From assembly GCA_018333635.1 (NCBI GenBank), contig JAGXTL010000043.1:20723-84722 (forward strand): a stretch of DNA of 64,000 nt, given 5' to 3'. This DNA comes from Dethiobacter sp. Lineage in GTDB: Bacteria; Bacillota; Dethiobacteria; Dethiobacterales; Dethiobacteraceae. This document shows, one piece after another, positions 16,163 to 25,108 of this stretch. A program made the translations under genes and the position numbers. Each line of letters starts with the position of its first letter. The stretch's first letter is position 1. The notes below the pieces were generated by a model. That model did not search any database, had not been told where the DNA came from, and saw only the letters and a program-made list of their open reading frames with translations.

Positions 16163-17917
16163 TTGAAAGCAGTTGTGCTGGTGGGGAATCCCAATGTGGG
16201 GAAAAGTGTTTTATTCTATCAGTTAACCGGAAACTATGCGACAGTTTCCAATTATCCCGGGACCACCGTAGAAGTAGCCCACGGCCAGGCCAGCGTAGAG
16301 GGTAGGCAGGTTAGAGTATATGATAGCCCGGGCATTTACAGTTTATTGCCGTTAAGTGAAGATGAAGCTCTTACAAAAAGATTGTTGCTGGAGAAAAGTC
16401 CGTCTGTAGTAGTTCATGTGGTAGATGCCAAAAATTTGCCGCGCATGCTGCCGCTGACATTGGAACTGCAAGCTTGTGGCTTTCCTGTCATCCTAGTGTT
16501 GAATATGATGGATGAAGCAAAAAAGCTGGGCGTGAAAATTAGGCGTGAAGAATTGTCCTCGAGGCTTGGCATCGCAGTGGTGGAAGCAGCTTTTGTGCAT
16601 GGGTGGGGTGTCGATGTTCTTAGGCGCGAAATCGCAAAGCAATTAAACGGCAGGTTAACAGCTCGTCCTTTCTGCCGGCCGGCTACCATGCCGGAGCAAG
16701 AGCAACAGGTGTTCATAGCTTCTGCTCTGCAACGCCGAAGGGCGGCAGAAAAAATTCTGGAGGGGATTTATAGCTACGGTGATTTGAGGCGGGGAGCTTG
16801 GTTAGACAGGCTCACATTGCATCCTGTGCTGGGTTTGCTGTTCAGTATTGCAGTCGTCTATGCCGGATTTTATTTGCTGGTGGGACGTTTGGGCGCCGGG
16901 ATCTTGGTAGATTTGTTTGAAGGAGTTCTCTTTGCTGAAATTATTATTCCTTGGCTTACAGTTTGGGTTGCTTATCTCCCTTGGCCGTCTGTCCGAGAGC
17001 TGTTGGCAGGCGATTTTGGTATTCTCACCATGGGGTTTCGCTATGCCTTCGGCATTATTATGCCCATGGTGGGCACATTCTTTTTTGCTTTTGCTTTCTT
17101 GGAGGATAGCGGCTATCTGCCGCGTCTGGCGTATTGGGCCGATGGCTTGCTGCGAAAAATCGGTCTTAACGGGCGCGCGATAATTCCGCTCACCCTAGGT
17201 TTTGGTTGCGGCACCATGGCTGTGGTCGCAACACGGACGCTGGAGAGTAAGCGTGAACGGATTGCCGCTACTTTTTTGCTGGCCCTAGCGATCCCTTGCT
17301 CGGCACAGTTGGGGCTGCTGCTGGCGATGTTAAGCGCTACTCCTTTCCTTCTTTTGGTTTGGTGTTTGGTAGTATTCTCTGTGTTCATTATCGCCGGTTC
17401 CCTGCTAAACATTCTCCTTCCCGGTAAGCGGGCAGCTTTCTTCATGGAGCTGCCGCCACTGCGGATGCCTAAGCCAGGGGCCATTTTGCAAAAAACCTTA
17501 GCTCGTATGCGTTGGTATTTTATGGAGGTTGTGCCGGTCTTTATCTTTATTAGTATCCTGCTCTGGCTTTTGGCTGGGACCGGACTGCTTGGCAGCCTGG
17601 TTGCCGCTTTGGTGCCGCTGGTTGGGATGCTGGGGTTGCCGCCGGAAGTGTCCCTTATTTTCCTTTACGGTTTTTTTCGCCGGGATTACGGTGCGGCCGG
17701 TCTCTTTCTTCTTTATCGCAGCGAAAGTTTAAGCGGCGAGCAAATGCTGGTGGCGGCCGTCGCGCTGACACTTTTTCTGCCTTGTCTTGCGCAGTTGACT
17801 ATGATGGTGAGGGAGCGGGGTGTGCCGGTGGCAGCAGCCATCATATTTCTGGTGACGATGACGGCGTTTGCCGCCGCCTTCTTGCTTCGGCTGGCGCTGG
17901 CTTTGCCGGTGTGGTAA
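16163..17917 (+). CDS. feoB: Ferrous iron transporter FeoB
   Basis: A membrane Fe(II) transporter with an N-terminal G domain. GTPase motifs are G1 GNPNVGKS, G2 YPGTTVE, G3 DSPGIY and G4 NMMD within residues 8-125. Membrane core motifs are the first Gate region GFGCGTMAVVATRTLES and the second, FFRRDYGAAGLF. At about 584 residues it is at the short end for FeoB. The start chosen is TTG 16163 (KAVVLVGNPNVGKS follows), since family members begin right before the G1 loop. An in-frame GTG at 16046 would run through the upstream hairpin. feoA follows after 14 bases. The pair is inserted between yabR and spoIIE. Confidence 0.93.
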   Translation: MKAVVLVGNPNVGKSVLFYQLTGNYATVSNYPGTTVEVAHGQASVEGRQVRVYDSPGIYSLLPLSEDEALTKRLLLEKSPSVVVHVVDAKNLPRMLPLTLELQACGFPVILVLNMMDEAKKLGVKIRREELSSRLGIAVVEAAFVHGWGVDVLRREIAKQLNGRLTARPFCRPATMPEQEQQVFIASALQRRRAAEKILEGIYSYGDLRRGAWLDRLTLHPVLGLLFSIAVVYAGFYLLVGRLGAGILVDLFEGVLFAEIIIPWLTVWVAYLPWPSVRELLAGDFGILTMGFRYAFGIIMPMVGTFFFAFAFLEDSGYLPRLAYWADGLLRKIGLNGRAIIPLTLGFGCGTMAVVATRTLESKRERIAATFLLALAIPCSAQLGLLLAMLSATPFLLLVWCLVVFSVFIIAGSLLNILLPGKRAAFFMELPPLRMPKPGAILQKTLARMRWYFMEVVPVFIFISILLWLLAGTGLLGSLVAALVPLVGMLGLPPEVSLIFLYGFFRRDYGAAGLFLLYRSESLSGEQMLVAAVALTLFLPCLAQLTMMVRERGVPVAAAIIFLVTMTAFAAAFLLRLALALPVW

Positions 17918-17931
17918 AAGGAGGCTTGGCG

Positions 17932-18168
17932 ATGCAAAAAATAGTTTCGCTTGACGGCTGCTCTGCGGGAGAAACAGGTAAGATTGTGGCGTTAGCTACC
18001 GGAAATTACACAATTTTGCGAAAATTGCTGAGCATGGGTCTTGTTCCGGGAGTGCAAATCCGGGTTATTCGTTGTCGTCCCAGCATTGTTGTGCAGGTTG
18101 GTCACAGTAAAGTAGCGCTTGAGGAATGCCTCGCGGCACAGATTACACTGGTAAGAATTGACGGATAA
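17932..18168 (+). CDS. feoA: FeoA-type SH3-like protein
   Basis: A 78-residue cytosolic partner of FeoB with an SH3-like beta barrel. It shows VSLDGCSAGETGKIVAL, then ILRKLLSMGLVPGVQIRVIR and the final EECLAAQITLVRI, all standard FeoA features. ATG 17932 follows AAAAGGAGGC and lies 14 bases after feoB. A longer in-frame start at 17782 overlaps feoB widely and is not credible. The stop codon is two bases before the Spo0A box of the spoIIE promoter, so the feo operon and spoIIE control region are packed tightly. Confidence 0.93.
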   Translation: MQKIVSLDGCSAGETGKIVALATGNYTILRKLLSMGLVPGVQIRVIRCRPSIVVQVGHSKVALEECLAAQITLVRIDG

Positions 18169-18170
18169 TT

Positions 18171-18236
18171 TGTCGAAATATTTTTTCATTCAACTCCCCT
18201 GCTCTGACAAATTCCTGCGGTTATCCGCTTTATAAT
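18171..18236 (+). promoter_or_regulatory. Spo0A-activated sigma-A promoter of spoIIE
   Basis: A perfect 0A box TGTCGAA at 18171-18177 is followed by CTGACA (18204-18209) and perfect TATAAT (18231-18236). The spacer is 21 bases, well outside the usual 17. B. subtilis spoIIE has the same unusual 21-base spacing and needs phosphorylated Spo0A. TTGTCAG on the reverse strand at the -35 is a possible degenerate second box. Confidence 0.85.
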
Positions 18237-18269
18237 ATGGAGAAGGTGGAAGACAAAGGGGGATTTCCA

Positions 18270-20444
18270 GTGCCGGAGCGCAGTTCAGTTATTGAGCCGT
18301 ATCTGAGAGTAAGCAGAGTTGACCGCAGAGTAGTCAAGCCAGCAGTGCGCACACGCAGAATTGAGTTTCCCGCGGAGCTGGCGACCTGGGAGACGGCGGG
18401 TGCTTTGGTGGCGCTGGTGCTGCTCTCGCGCCTGAACCTGATGGGAGAGCTGGCACCGTTTGGTTTGGCTTACTGGGCGGTGGCCTCGCGGGGTGAATAC
18501 CGACGGATGGCACTTTATGGTATATTTATGACAGCAGCAGTCGTGCAGACGGGGGAGCTGGTTGCTGCGCTTGGGCTGGTGCTGTCTGCAGCTATCTTTT
18601 GTTTGTTGCTTTATCGGTTGGACAAGCCTCGCCTGCCGTTGTCGGTGGCGGTAGGGACGGCGCTTTTTCTTGGTTCATTGCCACACTTATGGTTAAATAA
18701 CTTTTATCCATATGACATTCTTCTGCTGGTCCTGGAAGCAACCATTGCCATGTTTGCTGCCGCAGTATTTTTTCAGGTGCATGCCTGCCCTCGTCCACAG
18801 CTAGCCAGCGACAAGAATGTGGAGGGAATCACTTCCTGGGTAGTCTTTGCCGGCTTGCTGCTGCTGTCCCTTGTGCAGGGGGGGGCAGTGTTGCTGCCGT
18901 TGGCCGCCGTAATATCGCGGATTATTGTGCTGTGGGCGGCCTTTGCCCTTGGTCCCGGCATGGCCGCCGCGGCAGGCGCTCTCTTAGGGTTTCTTCTCGG
19001 CGTTCAAGGGACGGGCTTTGCCTGGTTAGGCATGCTGACCTTTGCCGGTTTCTTTGCCGGCCTGTTCCGCTCTTATGGCAGGCTTGCGAGTGCAGGCGGC
19101 TTTTTTCTGGCAGCTGTTGCGCTCTCTCTCTATATGGGCGGCCGGGAATCGGTCGTCTTTGAAAGTGTCGTCTCTGCCGCAGCCAGTTCCCTTTTTCTCC
19201 TTGCGCCCCTTCTTCCACTGAGAACACAAATGCTGGCTTCATTTTTGCCGCATGCTGCTGAAGATGACGCAAAAAAAATCCGGGAACTGACAGCAAATCG
19301 TATTAAAGACTATGCTCTTGTTTTTAGAGAACTGTCCGCAGCTTTTCAGCAGTCAGCAACAGCAGAAAAGGAAAACCATTTACCTCTGGCGGCGCTGGTG
19401 GATGCGGTCGTGGAAAAGGTGTGCAAATACTGCCCTTCCCGCAGGCGTTGTTGGGAAAAAGATTTGCAGCGCACCTATAATGCGCTGCTCAGCGTTCTGG
19501 CTGAATTAGAAAACGGAGACAGCGTTAAGGAAGCGAAAAGTCCGGAGTTCTTTCAAAAAATCTGCAAAAAGAGGACAGAGTTTCTCCAAACTGTCAGCCT
19601 GTATTATAAGATGGAAGCTTACCAGCATAGCTGCAATAAACGAATGGAAGGCGGGCGAACACTGGTAACAATGCAGCTGGCAGGCTTATCGCAGATAATG
19701 TTTGCATTGTCGAGAGAAGTGCGGGAGGGAGTTCTTGATGCGCAAAGACGACTTAGAAATCAGTACTTTCATGTAGAAATCGGCGTGGCTCAGACTTCCA
19801 AGGCAAATGCCGATGTTTGCGGCGACTATTATAGCTACCTGGAACTGCGCGATGGGAAACAGGCGTTTATTTTGAGCGATGGTATGGGAAACGGCAGCCG
19901 GGCGCAACAGGAGAGTCGTTCCGCCGTTCAGTTGGTGGAACAACTGCTGCTAGCCGGTTTCCGTAAAGACGCGGTGGTACGCACAGTTAATACCATTTTG
20001 CAGCTGCGCTCTCAAACAGAGAGCTTTGCCACTCTTGACCTTTTGGTGGTAGACGCAGAAAATGGCGAGGCAGAATTTTTGAAAATAGGAGCCGCCCCCA
20101 GCTATTTGCGTTTGCAGAGCCGAGTGAGGGAAATTAAATGTCCTTCTGTGCCATTGGGTATCCTTGACGATGTGGAGTTGAAACCGGTGCTTGTCCAGTT
20201 AGAAAATGATGTGCTGATTGTGATGGTGACAGACGGAATCCATGAAGTTTTGCCTGCACAGCCGGACTGGCTGAAAGATTATTTGACAGGGCAGGTCTCA
20301 ACTCATCCTCAGGTGCTGGCAGATGAAATCATCCATCAAGCAAGGCACTTCTCCGGCCAAGCCGAACTAAGAGACGATATCACCGTACTAGTATGTCGCG
20401 CCAAACGCTTAAAACATAAAATCCGCGATTTCGTTTCAAAATAG
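18270..20444 (+). CDS. spoIIE: Stage II sporulation protein E (PP2C phosphatase)
   Basis: The membrane phosphatase that dephosphorylates SpoIIAA and so releases sigma-F in the forespore. It also works at the asymmetric septum with FtsZ. The N-terminal half (about 45-320) has roughly ten hydrophobic helices. A middle regulatory region (about 320-500) contains a cysteine cluster CKYCPSRRRCW. The PP2C domain follows (about 515-720), with VCGDYYSYLEL, FILSDGMGNGSRA and RDDITVLVCR carrying the metal-binding Asp residues. GTG 18270 with AAAGGGGGA upstream is chosen; the ATG at 18237 lies at the predicted transcription start. The length of about 724 residues is slightly below the Bacillus protein. 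Confidence 0.96.
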   Translation: MPERSSVIEPYLRVSRVDRRVVKPAVRTRRIEFPAELATWETAGALVALVLLSRLNLMGELAPFGLAYWAVASRGEYRRMALYGIFMTAAVVQTGELVAALGLVLSAAIFCLLLYRLDKPRLPLSVAVGTALFLGSLPHLWLNNFYPYDILLLVLEATIAMFAAAVFFQVHACPRPQLASDKNVEGITSWVVFAGLLLLSLVQGGAVLLPLAAVISRIIVLWAAFALGPGMAAAAGALLGFLLGVQGTGFAWLGMLTFAGFFAGLFRSYGRLASAGGFFLAAVALSLYMGGRESVVFESVVSAAASSLFLLAPLLPLRTQMLASFLPHAAEDDAKKIRELTANRIKDYALVFRELSAAFQQSATAEKENHLPLAALVDAVVEKVCKYCPSRRRCWEKDLQRTYNALLSVLAELENGDSVKEAKSPEFFQKICKKRTEFLQTVSLYYKMEAYQHSCNKRMEGGRTLVTMQLAGLSQIMFALSREVREGVLDAQRRLRNQYFHVEIGVAQTSKANADVCGDYYSYLELRDGKQAFILSDGMGNGSRAQQESRSAVQLVEQLLLAGFRKDAVVRTVNTILQLRSQTESFATLDLLVVDAENGEAEFLKIGAAPSYLRLQSRVREIKCPSVPLGILDDVELKPVLVQLENDVLIVMVTDGIHEVLPAQPDWLKDYLTGQVSTHPQVLADEIIHQARHFSGQAELRDDITVLVCRAKRLKHKIRDFVSK

Positions 20445-20456
20445 TTTCTTCATTCA

Positions 20457-20487
20457 AAAGCCTCCTTTCCCGGAGTGCTTTTTTTTG
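20457..20487 (+). terminator. Intrinsic terminator after spoIIE
   Basis: AAAGCCTCC pairs with GGAGTGCTTT (one bulge) across loop TTTCCC, then eight Ts. Confidence 0.75.
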
Positions 20488-20870
20488 TGCTGGGAAATTA
20501 TATCAAAACACGGAGCGTCTTTTTTAGGTATTGCATACTCACCCAGTTGCTTCGCTCTGAAAGAAATGATCCTGAAGATAATTCCCCTCCTGTGGAGGGG
20601 TGGCGCAGAGCGCCGGGGTGGTTAGCTACGATGGAGTTTCTGTATTTTAGAGGCTTGTGTTTTGAGAGTTTGTTGAGGAGGTATGCGACCACCCCGCCCT
20701 TGCGGGCACCCCTCCAGGGGAGGGGAATTTTTGTACCAGGAAAATATATTATTTCCGACGTAATGGGGGGTGTCGCAGGACGACTCCTTTTCGGGCGGGT
20801 TTCAAACCCGCCCTGCAAGACGCGTCAGTTGATAGAAAACGCGAAGCGTCTTTTTTTGCAGAATATAGGG
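20488..20870 (+). repeat. Composite dispersed-repeat island
   Basis: About 400 bases between spoIIE and tilS with no credible gene. It starts after the terminator with GGGAAATTATATCAAAACA. It then holds an inverted pair of a GC-rich unit: CCCCTCCTGTGGAGGGGTGG at about 20583 and CACCCCGCCC...CCCCTCCAGGGGAGGGG at about 20692. The palindromic element follows (about 20735-20780), then CGGGCGGGTTTCAAACCCGCC and CGCGAAGCGTCTTTTTTT, which could itself terminate transcription. The same modules in the same order recur at 32.54-32.80 kb. ORFs crossing it translate repeats and are rejected. Confidence 0.8.
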
Positions 20871-20960
20871 TGAGGGGGGATAAGAGAAAGGTTTTCATCT
20901 GCCTGCAGGAATTTTTAGCCGGAACAAGAAGAAGAATAGGCATGAACAGGAGGGATTTTG

Positions 20961-22355
20961 TTGCGGGAGCGGGTAGAAAAAACTATTAAGGAAAACAGTT
21001 TATTCTTAGCCGGCCAAAAGGTGTTGGTGGCCGTTTCCGGTGGAGCAGATTCTCTTAGCTTGCTGCATGTTTTGCATAGTTTGGCAGGTTCATTGGAGAT
21101 TTCTTTGCATGTGGTTCATGTTCATCATGGGCTGCGGCCGGAGGCGTCTGCAGAAGCTGTCAGCGTAAAAAAAGAGGCAATCCGTCTAGGTTTGCCCATC
21201 ACCGTGCGCCGTGTTAAGGTGAAAAAACTGCAGGCGCAAATTGGTTGTTCTTTGCAGGAAGCGGCCAGAATAGCTCGTTACAGCGTGTTTTCAGACGTTG
21301 CACGCCTTAGCGGTGCCGTGCGAGTTGCCACTGCCCACCACCGGGATGACCGGGCGGAAACTTTGCTGATGCGTCTTTTATCGGGCAGCGGGATAGACGG
21401 ATTAAAAGGCATTCCCCTAAAACGCACGCTGGAGCACGGCATTGAAGTAGTCCGACCATTGTATTATCTTTCACGGCAGGAAATAGAAAATTATTGTCGA
21501 ACATTTAAGCTGTCGCCGCTTTTGGATCAGTCTAATACGCGGCCTGAGTATTACCGTAATCGCGTTAGGCTGCTTCTGCTACCGTATTTGGAAGCAGAGT
21601 TTGGTGCGCATATTCGCAGTGCGCTGGCTAATACTGCAGAAAATCTGACAGAGGACGCCGCCTTATTGAATGCTCTGGGGAGGGAAGCGTTTTCTGCTGT
21701 GACAGAGAGCTGCAGTACAGACGCAATTTGTTTGGATACTCTTCAGCTAAACAAGTTGCCTGCGGCACTACAGACACGCGTTATCCGCCACGCTTTGTGG
21801 CATGCCGGTGTAACAAGGTTAGGGAGACGGCATGTAGCGCAAGTTCTGGCGTTAGCCACTCACCTTTCTCCCTCAGCACAGGCCGTTTTGCCAAACGGGG
21901 TGCTGGCTGCAAGAGTTTATAACCGGATATGGCTGGGCAATTCCGTTCACCGTCGAGACGCCGCAGTTAAAATTACCGAAATTCATGGCCCTGGACTGGC
22001 ATACCTTCCCTGTTGCGGATTGTGGCTGCAAGCGGAAATAAAATCGGCCGGAGCTGTAGCTTTGTCTCAGTTGAGCAAAAATGAAGCATGCCTCGATTTG
22101 GAAAAAATATCTTGGCCGCTTTTGGTCAGAGGCCGACAAGCCGGAGACAGGATGCAGCCGCTTGGAGCACCGGGCAGCCGTAAAGTGAAAAAAATTCTGG
22201 CAGACAGAAAAATTCCTCTAAGACAGAGGGAGCAGATTCCTCTCATTATCAGCGGACATCAGCCTGTTTGGTTGGGCGGAGTGGAGATTGCCGACTTCTG
22301 TAAAGTGACTGCTCAAACAGAAAAAGTGCTTTATCTTAAAATAGTGAAAGAATAA
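20961..22355 (+). CDS. tilS: tRNA(Ile)-lysidine synthetase
   Basis: Modifies C34 of the AUA-reading tRNA-Ile to lysidine, an essential step for decoding. The PP-loop ATP-binding motif VAVSGGADSLSLLHVL is near residue 24. VHVHHGLRPEASAE and TAHHRDDRAETLLMRLLSGSG are the typical N-type ATPase signatures. The C-terminal TilS domain (about 385-460) shows LLVRGRQAGDRMQPLGAPGS and KKILADRKIPL. Two adjacent TTG codons (20958, 20961) follow AGGAGGG; the second has better spacing. It sits between spoIIE and hpt, as in Bacillus. Confidence 0.96.
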   Translation: MRERVEKTIKENSLFLAGQKVLVAVSGGADSLSLLHVLHSLAGSLEISLHVVHVHHGLRPEASAEAVSVKKEAIRLGLPITVRRVKVKKLQAQIGCSLQEAARIARYSVFSDVARLSGAVRVATAHHRDDRAETLLMRLLSGSGIDGLKGIPLKRTLEHGIEVVRPLYYLSRQEIENYCRTFKLSPLLDQSNTRPEYYRNRVRLLLLPYLEAEFGAHIRSALANTAENLTEDAALLNALGREAFSAVTESCSTDAICLDTLQLNKLPAALQTRVIRHALWHAGVTRLGRRHVAQVLALATHLSPSAQAVLPNGVLAARVYNRIWLGNSVHRRDAAVKITEIHGPGLAYLPCCGLWLQAEIKSAGAVALSQLSKNEACLDLEKISWPLLVRGRQAGDRMQPLGAPGSRKVKKILADRKIPLRQREQIPLIISGHQPVWLGGVEIADFCKVTAQTEKVLYLKIVKE

Positions 22356-22369
22356 AGAGGTGGGGAAAT

Positions 22370-22894
22370 TTGCCGGAGAAAAAGCTTGAAAAAATATTGT
22401 TGGGCAGAAAGGAAATTCAGCAAAAAATCGCTGAACTTGGCAGTCAAATCAGTAAAGACTACGAGGGGAAAGAACTGCTTTTAATTTGTGTGCTTAAAGG
22501 AGCAGTCATCTTTTTGGCCGATCTGATGCGTCATTTAGTTGTGCCGGCCGAGATTGATTTCATGGCTGTTTCATCTTACGGCGCTTCCACCGAGTCTTCG
22601 GGAGTAGTAAGAATTTTAAAAGATTTAGATTGCAGCATTGAAAACAAGCACTGCTTAATTGTGGAAGATATTATTGACAGCGGCTTGACGCTGAAATATC
22701 TGGAAGAAAATTTGCTCTCTCGGCATCCTGCCTCAATAAAGATTGTGACGCTGCTCGATAAGCCGGAGCGTCGTAAAGTAGCTATTCAGCCTGATTACTG
22801 CGGCTTTAAGATTCCTGATGAATTTGTGGTGGGCTATGGCCTGGATTTTAGTGAACAGTACCGTGGCTTGCCCGATCTGTGTGTGTTGAACTAA
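22370..22894 (+). CDS. hpt: Hypoxanthine phosphoribosyltransferase
   Basis: A purine salvage enzyme that makes IMP or GMP from hypoxanthine or guanine and PRPP. At 174 residues it has normal length. It shows LICVLKGAVIFLADLMR, VSSYGASTESSG, the PRPP loop VEDIIDSGLTL and the C-terminal FVVGYGLDFSEQYRGLPDL. TTG 22370 follows AGAGGTGGGGAAAT, 14 bases after tilS, so the two are co-transcribed. In Bacillus the next gene is ftsH; here a 5-kb tungsten-enzyme and cytochrome block separates them. Confidence 0.97.
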   Translation: MPEKKLEKILLGRKEIQQKIAELGSQISKDYEGKELLLICVLKGAVIFLADLMRHLVVPAEIDFMAVSSYGASTESSGVVRILKDLDCSIENKHCLIVEDIIDSGLTLKYLEENLLSRHPASIKIVTLLDKPERRKVAIQPDYCGFKIPDEFVVGYGLDFSEQYRGLPDLCVLN

Positions 22895-22908
22895 ACGGCG
22901 AGAGGAAG

Positions 22909-22936
22909 TTGTCACAATAGTTTAGGAATATTTAAT
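22909..22936 (+). promoter_or_regulatory. Candidate promoter of the AOR gene
   Basis: TTGTCA (5/6), 16-base spacer, TTTAAT (5/6), 24 bases before the start codon. Confidence 0.4.
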
Positions 22937-22959
22937 TAAAAGACGGGAGGTTTTGTTTA

Positions 22960-24756
22960 ATGGGTTCTGTATTAGGTAAAGTTTTGCGTGTTAACTTGAC
23001 CACCGGAGCCATTTACACAGAGGAGCTTTCTGCTAAACTTTCCAAAGAGTTTATTGGCGGCAGAGGGCTAGGGGGCAAGATGCTGGCGGATGAAATTCCT
23101 GTAGGCATCGATTCTCTCTCAGCGGAGAACAAACTGTTTTTTGTTACCGGCCCGCTGACCGGCACGACTGCCCCCACAGGCGGTCGCTACATGGTTGTGA
23201 CTAAGTCGCCGCTAAACGACGTTATTGCGTCATCCAACTCCGGCGGTTTCTGGGGTGCTGAACTTAAATTTGCCGGCTATGATCTGTTGGTAGTGGAAGG
23301 CAAAGCTACCGAACCTGTTTACATCAGTATTAAAGATGATCTGGTGGAAATCAAGCATGCCGGCCATCTTTGGGGCAAAAATACTAACGAAACGACAGAT
23401 TTGCTTCTAAAAGAATTTGGCGATCCCAAAGCTCGTGTGGCTAATATTGGCACTGCCGGCGAACAGCTTTCCCGCATTGCCTGTATTATGAATGACCGCT
23501 GGCGCGCTGCCGGTCGCTCCGGAGTAGGAGCAGTCATGGGCGCCAAAAATCTGAAGGCTATTGTCGTGCGCGGCAGCAATAAGGTCGAAGCAGCTGACCC
23601 GGACAAGTTTAAAGAACATGTCAAAGATGCCATGCTAAGAATTAAAGAAAATGGTGTTACCGGCCAAGGTTTGCCGGCTTACGGCACAGCCGTGTTGGTC
23701 AACATCATTAACGAAGCAGGAATTCTCCCGACTAACAATTTCCAATACGGTGTATTCCCAGACGCTGAAGAAATTTCTGGAGAGGCCGTTGCCGAGAAAT
23801 ACATGAAGAAGAAGGATCCTTGTTTTCGTTGTCCCATCGCCTGCGGGCGCTACTGTGAAGTAGATGGGGTTGGCGGCGGCGGACCGGAGTACGAGACGGT
23901 TTGGGCCTTTGGCAGTGACTGCGGCATTTCCGACTTAAAAGCAGTCATTAAAGCCAACAACGCCTGTAACGAAGTGGGCGTCGACACTATTTCCGCCGGA
24001 GCCACTATTGCTGCTGCCATGGAACTGTATCAGCGCGGCTTTATCAAAGATGCTGATTTAGACGGCGGACCGGCGTTGCAGTGGGGTAACGGGGAAGCCA
24101 TCGTGGAGTGGGTTAAGCGCATGGCTGACAAAAAAGGTTTTGGTGCCAAACTGGCTATGGGCTCTGCTCGACTGGCTGCGGCTTACGGTGCTCCCGATTT
24201 GTCCATGACTGTTAAGAAGTTGGAGTTGCCGGCTTATGATCCCCGCGGCCTGATGGGTCACGGGTTGCAGTACGCCACGGCTAACCGCGGCGGCTGCCAT
24301 GTGCGCGGTTATATGATTTCACCGGAGATTTTGGGCATGCCTGAGGCGCTGGACCGTTTTTCTATAGAAGGCAAGGCTGAATGGGTTAAAATTTTCCAGG
24401 ACCTCACCGCCGCCATTGATAGTTCCGGGCTTTGTCTTTTCACCTCCTTTGCGCTTGGCGCCAAGGAGTACGCCGAGCTGCTCACTGCTGCCACCGGTGT
24501 GAATTACAGTGCCGAAGATGTGCTGACAAGTGGCGAGCGCTGTTTCAATGTGGAACGGTTGTTTAACTTTGCGGAAGGATATACCGCCGCAGATGACACT
24601 TTGCCCAAGCGTTTTCTGGAAGACCCAATGCCTGCCGGTCCCAGTAAGGGCCATTTGCATCGCTTGAAAGAACTGTTGCCCAAGTATTACGAGATACGCG
24701 GCTGGGATGCTGAAGGCATGCCTGGTGACAAACGGCTGAAAGCATTAGGCCTGTAA
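22960..24756 (+). CDS. aor: Tungsten-containing aldehyde:ferredoxin oxidoreductase
   Basis: Interconverts aldehydes and carboxylates with ferredoxin, using a bis-pterin tungsten (or molybdenum) centre and one 4Fe-4S cluster. The 598-residue length and landmarks match the AOR family: N-terminal VLRVNLTTG and FIGGRGLGGKMLADE, and the pterin-binding stretches around GPLTGTTAPTGGRYMVVTKS and RAAGRSGVGAVMGAKNLKA. Cluster cysteines are C287, C290, C294 (PCFRCPIACGRYC) and a late Cys near 492 (SSGLCLFTS), almost the same numbering as the Pyrococcus enzyme. ATG 22960 follows CGGGAGG. Downstream moaD, thiF-like and MOSC genes supply cofactor functions. In acetogen-like cells AOR links acetate to acetaldehyde and ethanol. 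Confidence 0.96.
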   Translation: MGSVLGKVLRVNLTTGAIYTEELSAKLSKEFIGGRGLGGKMLADEIPVGIDSLSAENKLFFVTGPLTGTTAPTGGRYMVVTKSPLNDVIASSNSGGFWGAELKFAGYDLLVVEGKATEPVYISIKDDLVEIKHAGHLWGKNTNETTDLLLKEFGDPKARVANIGTAGEQLSRIACIMNDRWRAAGRSGVGAVMGAKNLKAIVVRGSNKVEAADPDKFKEHVKDAMLRIKENGVTGQGLPAYGTAVLVNIINEAGILPTNNFQYGVFPDAEEISGEAVAEKYMKKKDPCFRCPIACGRYCEVDGVGGGGPEYETVWAFGSDCGISDLKAVIKANNACNEVGVDTISAGATIAAAMELYQRGFIKDADLDGGPALQWGNGEAIVEWVKRMADKKGFGAKLAMGSARLAAAYGAPDLSMTVKKLELPAYDPRGLMGHGLQYATANRGGCHVRGYMISPEILGMPEALDRFSIEGKAEWVKIFQDLTAAIDSSGLCLFTSFALGAKEYAELLTAATGVNYSAEDVLTSGERCFNVERLFNFAEGYTAADDTLPKRFLEDPMPAGPSKGHLHRLKELLPKYYEIRGWDAEGMPGDKRLKALGL

Positions 24757-24770
24757 GTCAGGCCCTAAGC

Positions 24771-24801
24771 AGGAGGGCTTCCGCTTGGAAGCCCTCCTTT
24801 C
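24771..24801 (+). terminator. Intrinsic terminator after aor
   Basis: AGGAGGGCTTCC, loop GCTT, GGAAGCCCTCCT, then TTCCC; a perfect 12-bp stem with a weak T-run. It may lower rather than stop transcription into moaD. Confidence 0.7.
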
Positions 24802-24879
24802 CCGTCGCATTTTAACAGATGAGGCAAGCGGTGTTGTTTACAATCAATGGGTAAGCAAATTTCCGTAGAGGTGTGACTA

Positions 24880-25107
24880 ATGTTGAAGATAACAGTAAAG
24901 CTGTTTGCTACTCTCCGCCATAACCGTTTTAAGGTGGCCGAACATGAGTATTTTGCAGCGCCTACGATCTTGGCTGTTGCAGAAGAACTAAAAATCCCCC
25001 GGGAAGAGTTGGCGCTTACGATGGTAAACGGAGTATTGGTACCGGTGGAGCACTTGCTGCAAGATGGCGATACGCTGTCCATCTTTCCGCCGGTAGGAGG
25101 TGGTTAG
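24880..25107 (+). CDS. moaD: MoaD/ThiS-family sulfur carrier
   Basis: A 75-residue ubiquitin-fold protein that receives sulfur as a C-terminal thiocarboxylate and hands it to the pterin precursor. It begins with ITVKLFATLR and ends in the required Gly-Gly (PPVGGG, one extra Gly after the pair). LQDGDTLSIFPPVGGG is the typical MoaD ending. It overlaps the ribosome site of the E1-like gene that follows and would be its substrate. Being next to aor suggests it is dedicated to the tungsten-pterin of AOR, though this is inference. Confidence 0.9.
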   Translation: MLKITVKLFATLRHNRFKVAEHEYFAAPTILAVAEELKIPREELALTMVNGVLVPVEHLLQDGDTLSIFPPVGGG

Positions 25108-25108
25108 C

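Noticed and set aside
20475..20873. ORF of 132 codons after spoIIE
   Set aside because: It translates the composite repeat island, lacks a ribosome site, and its sequence has no protein-like features.
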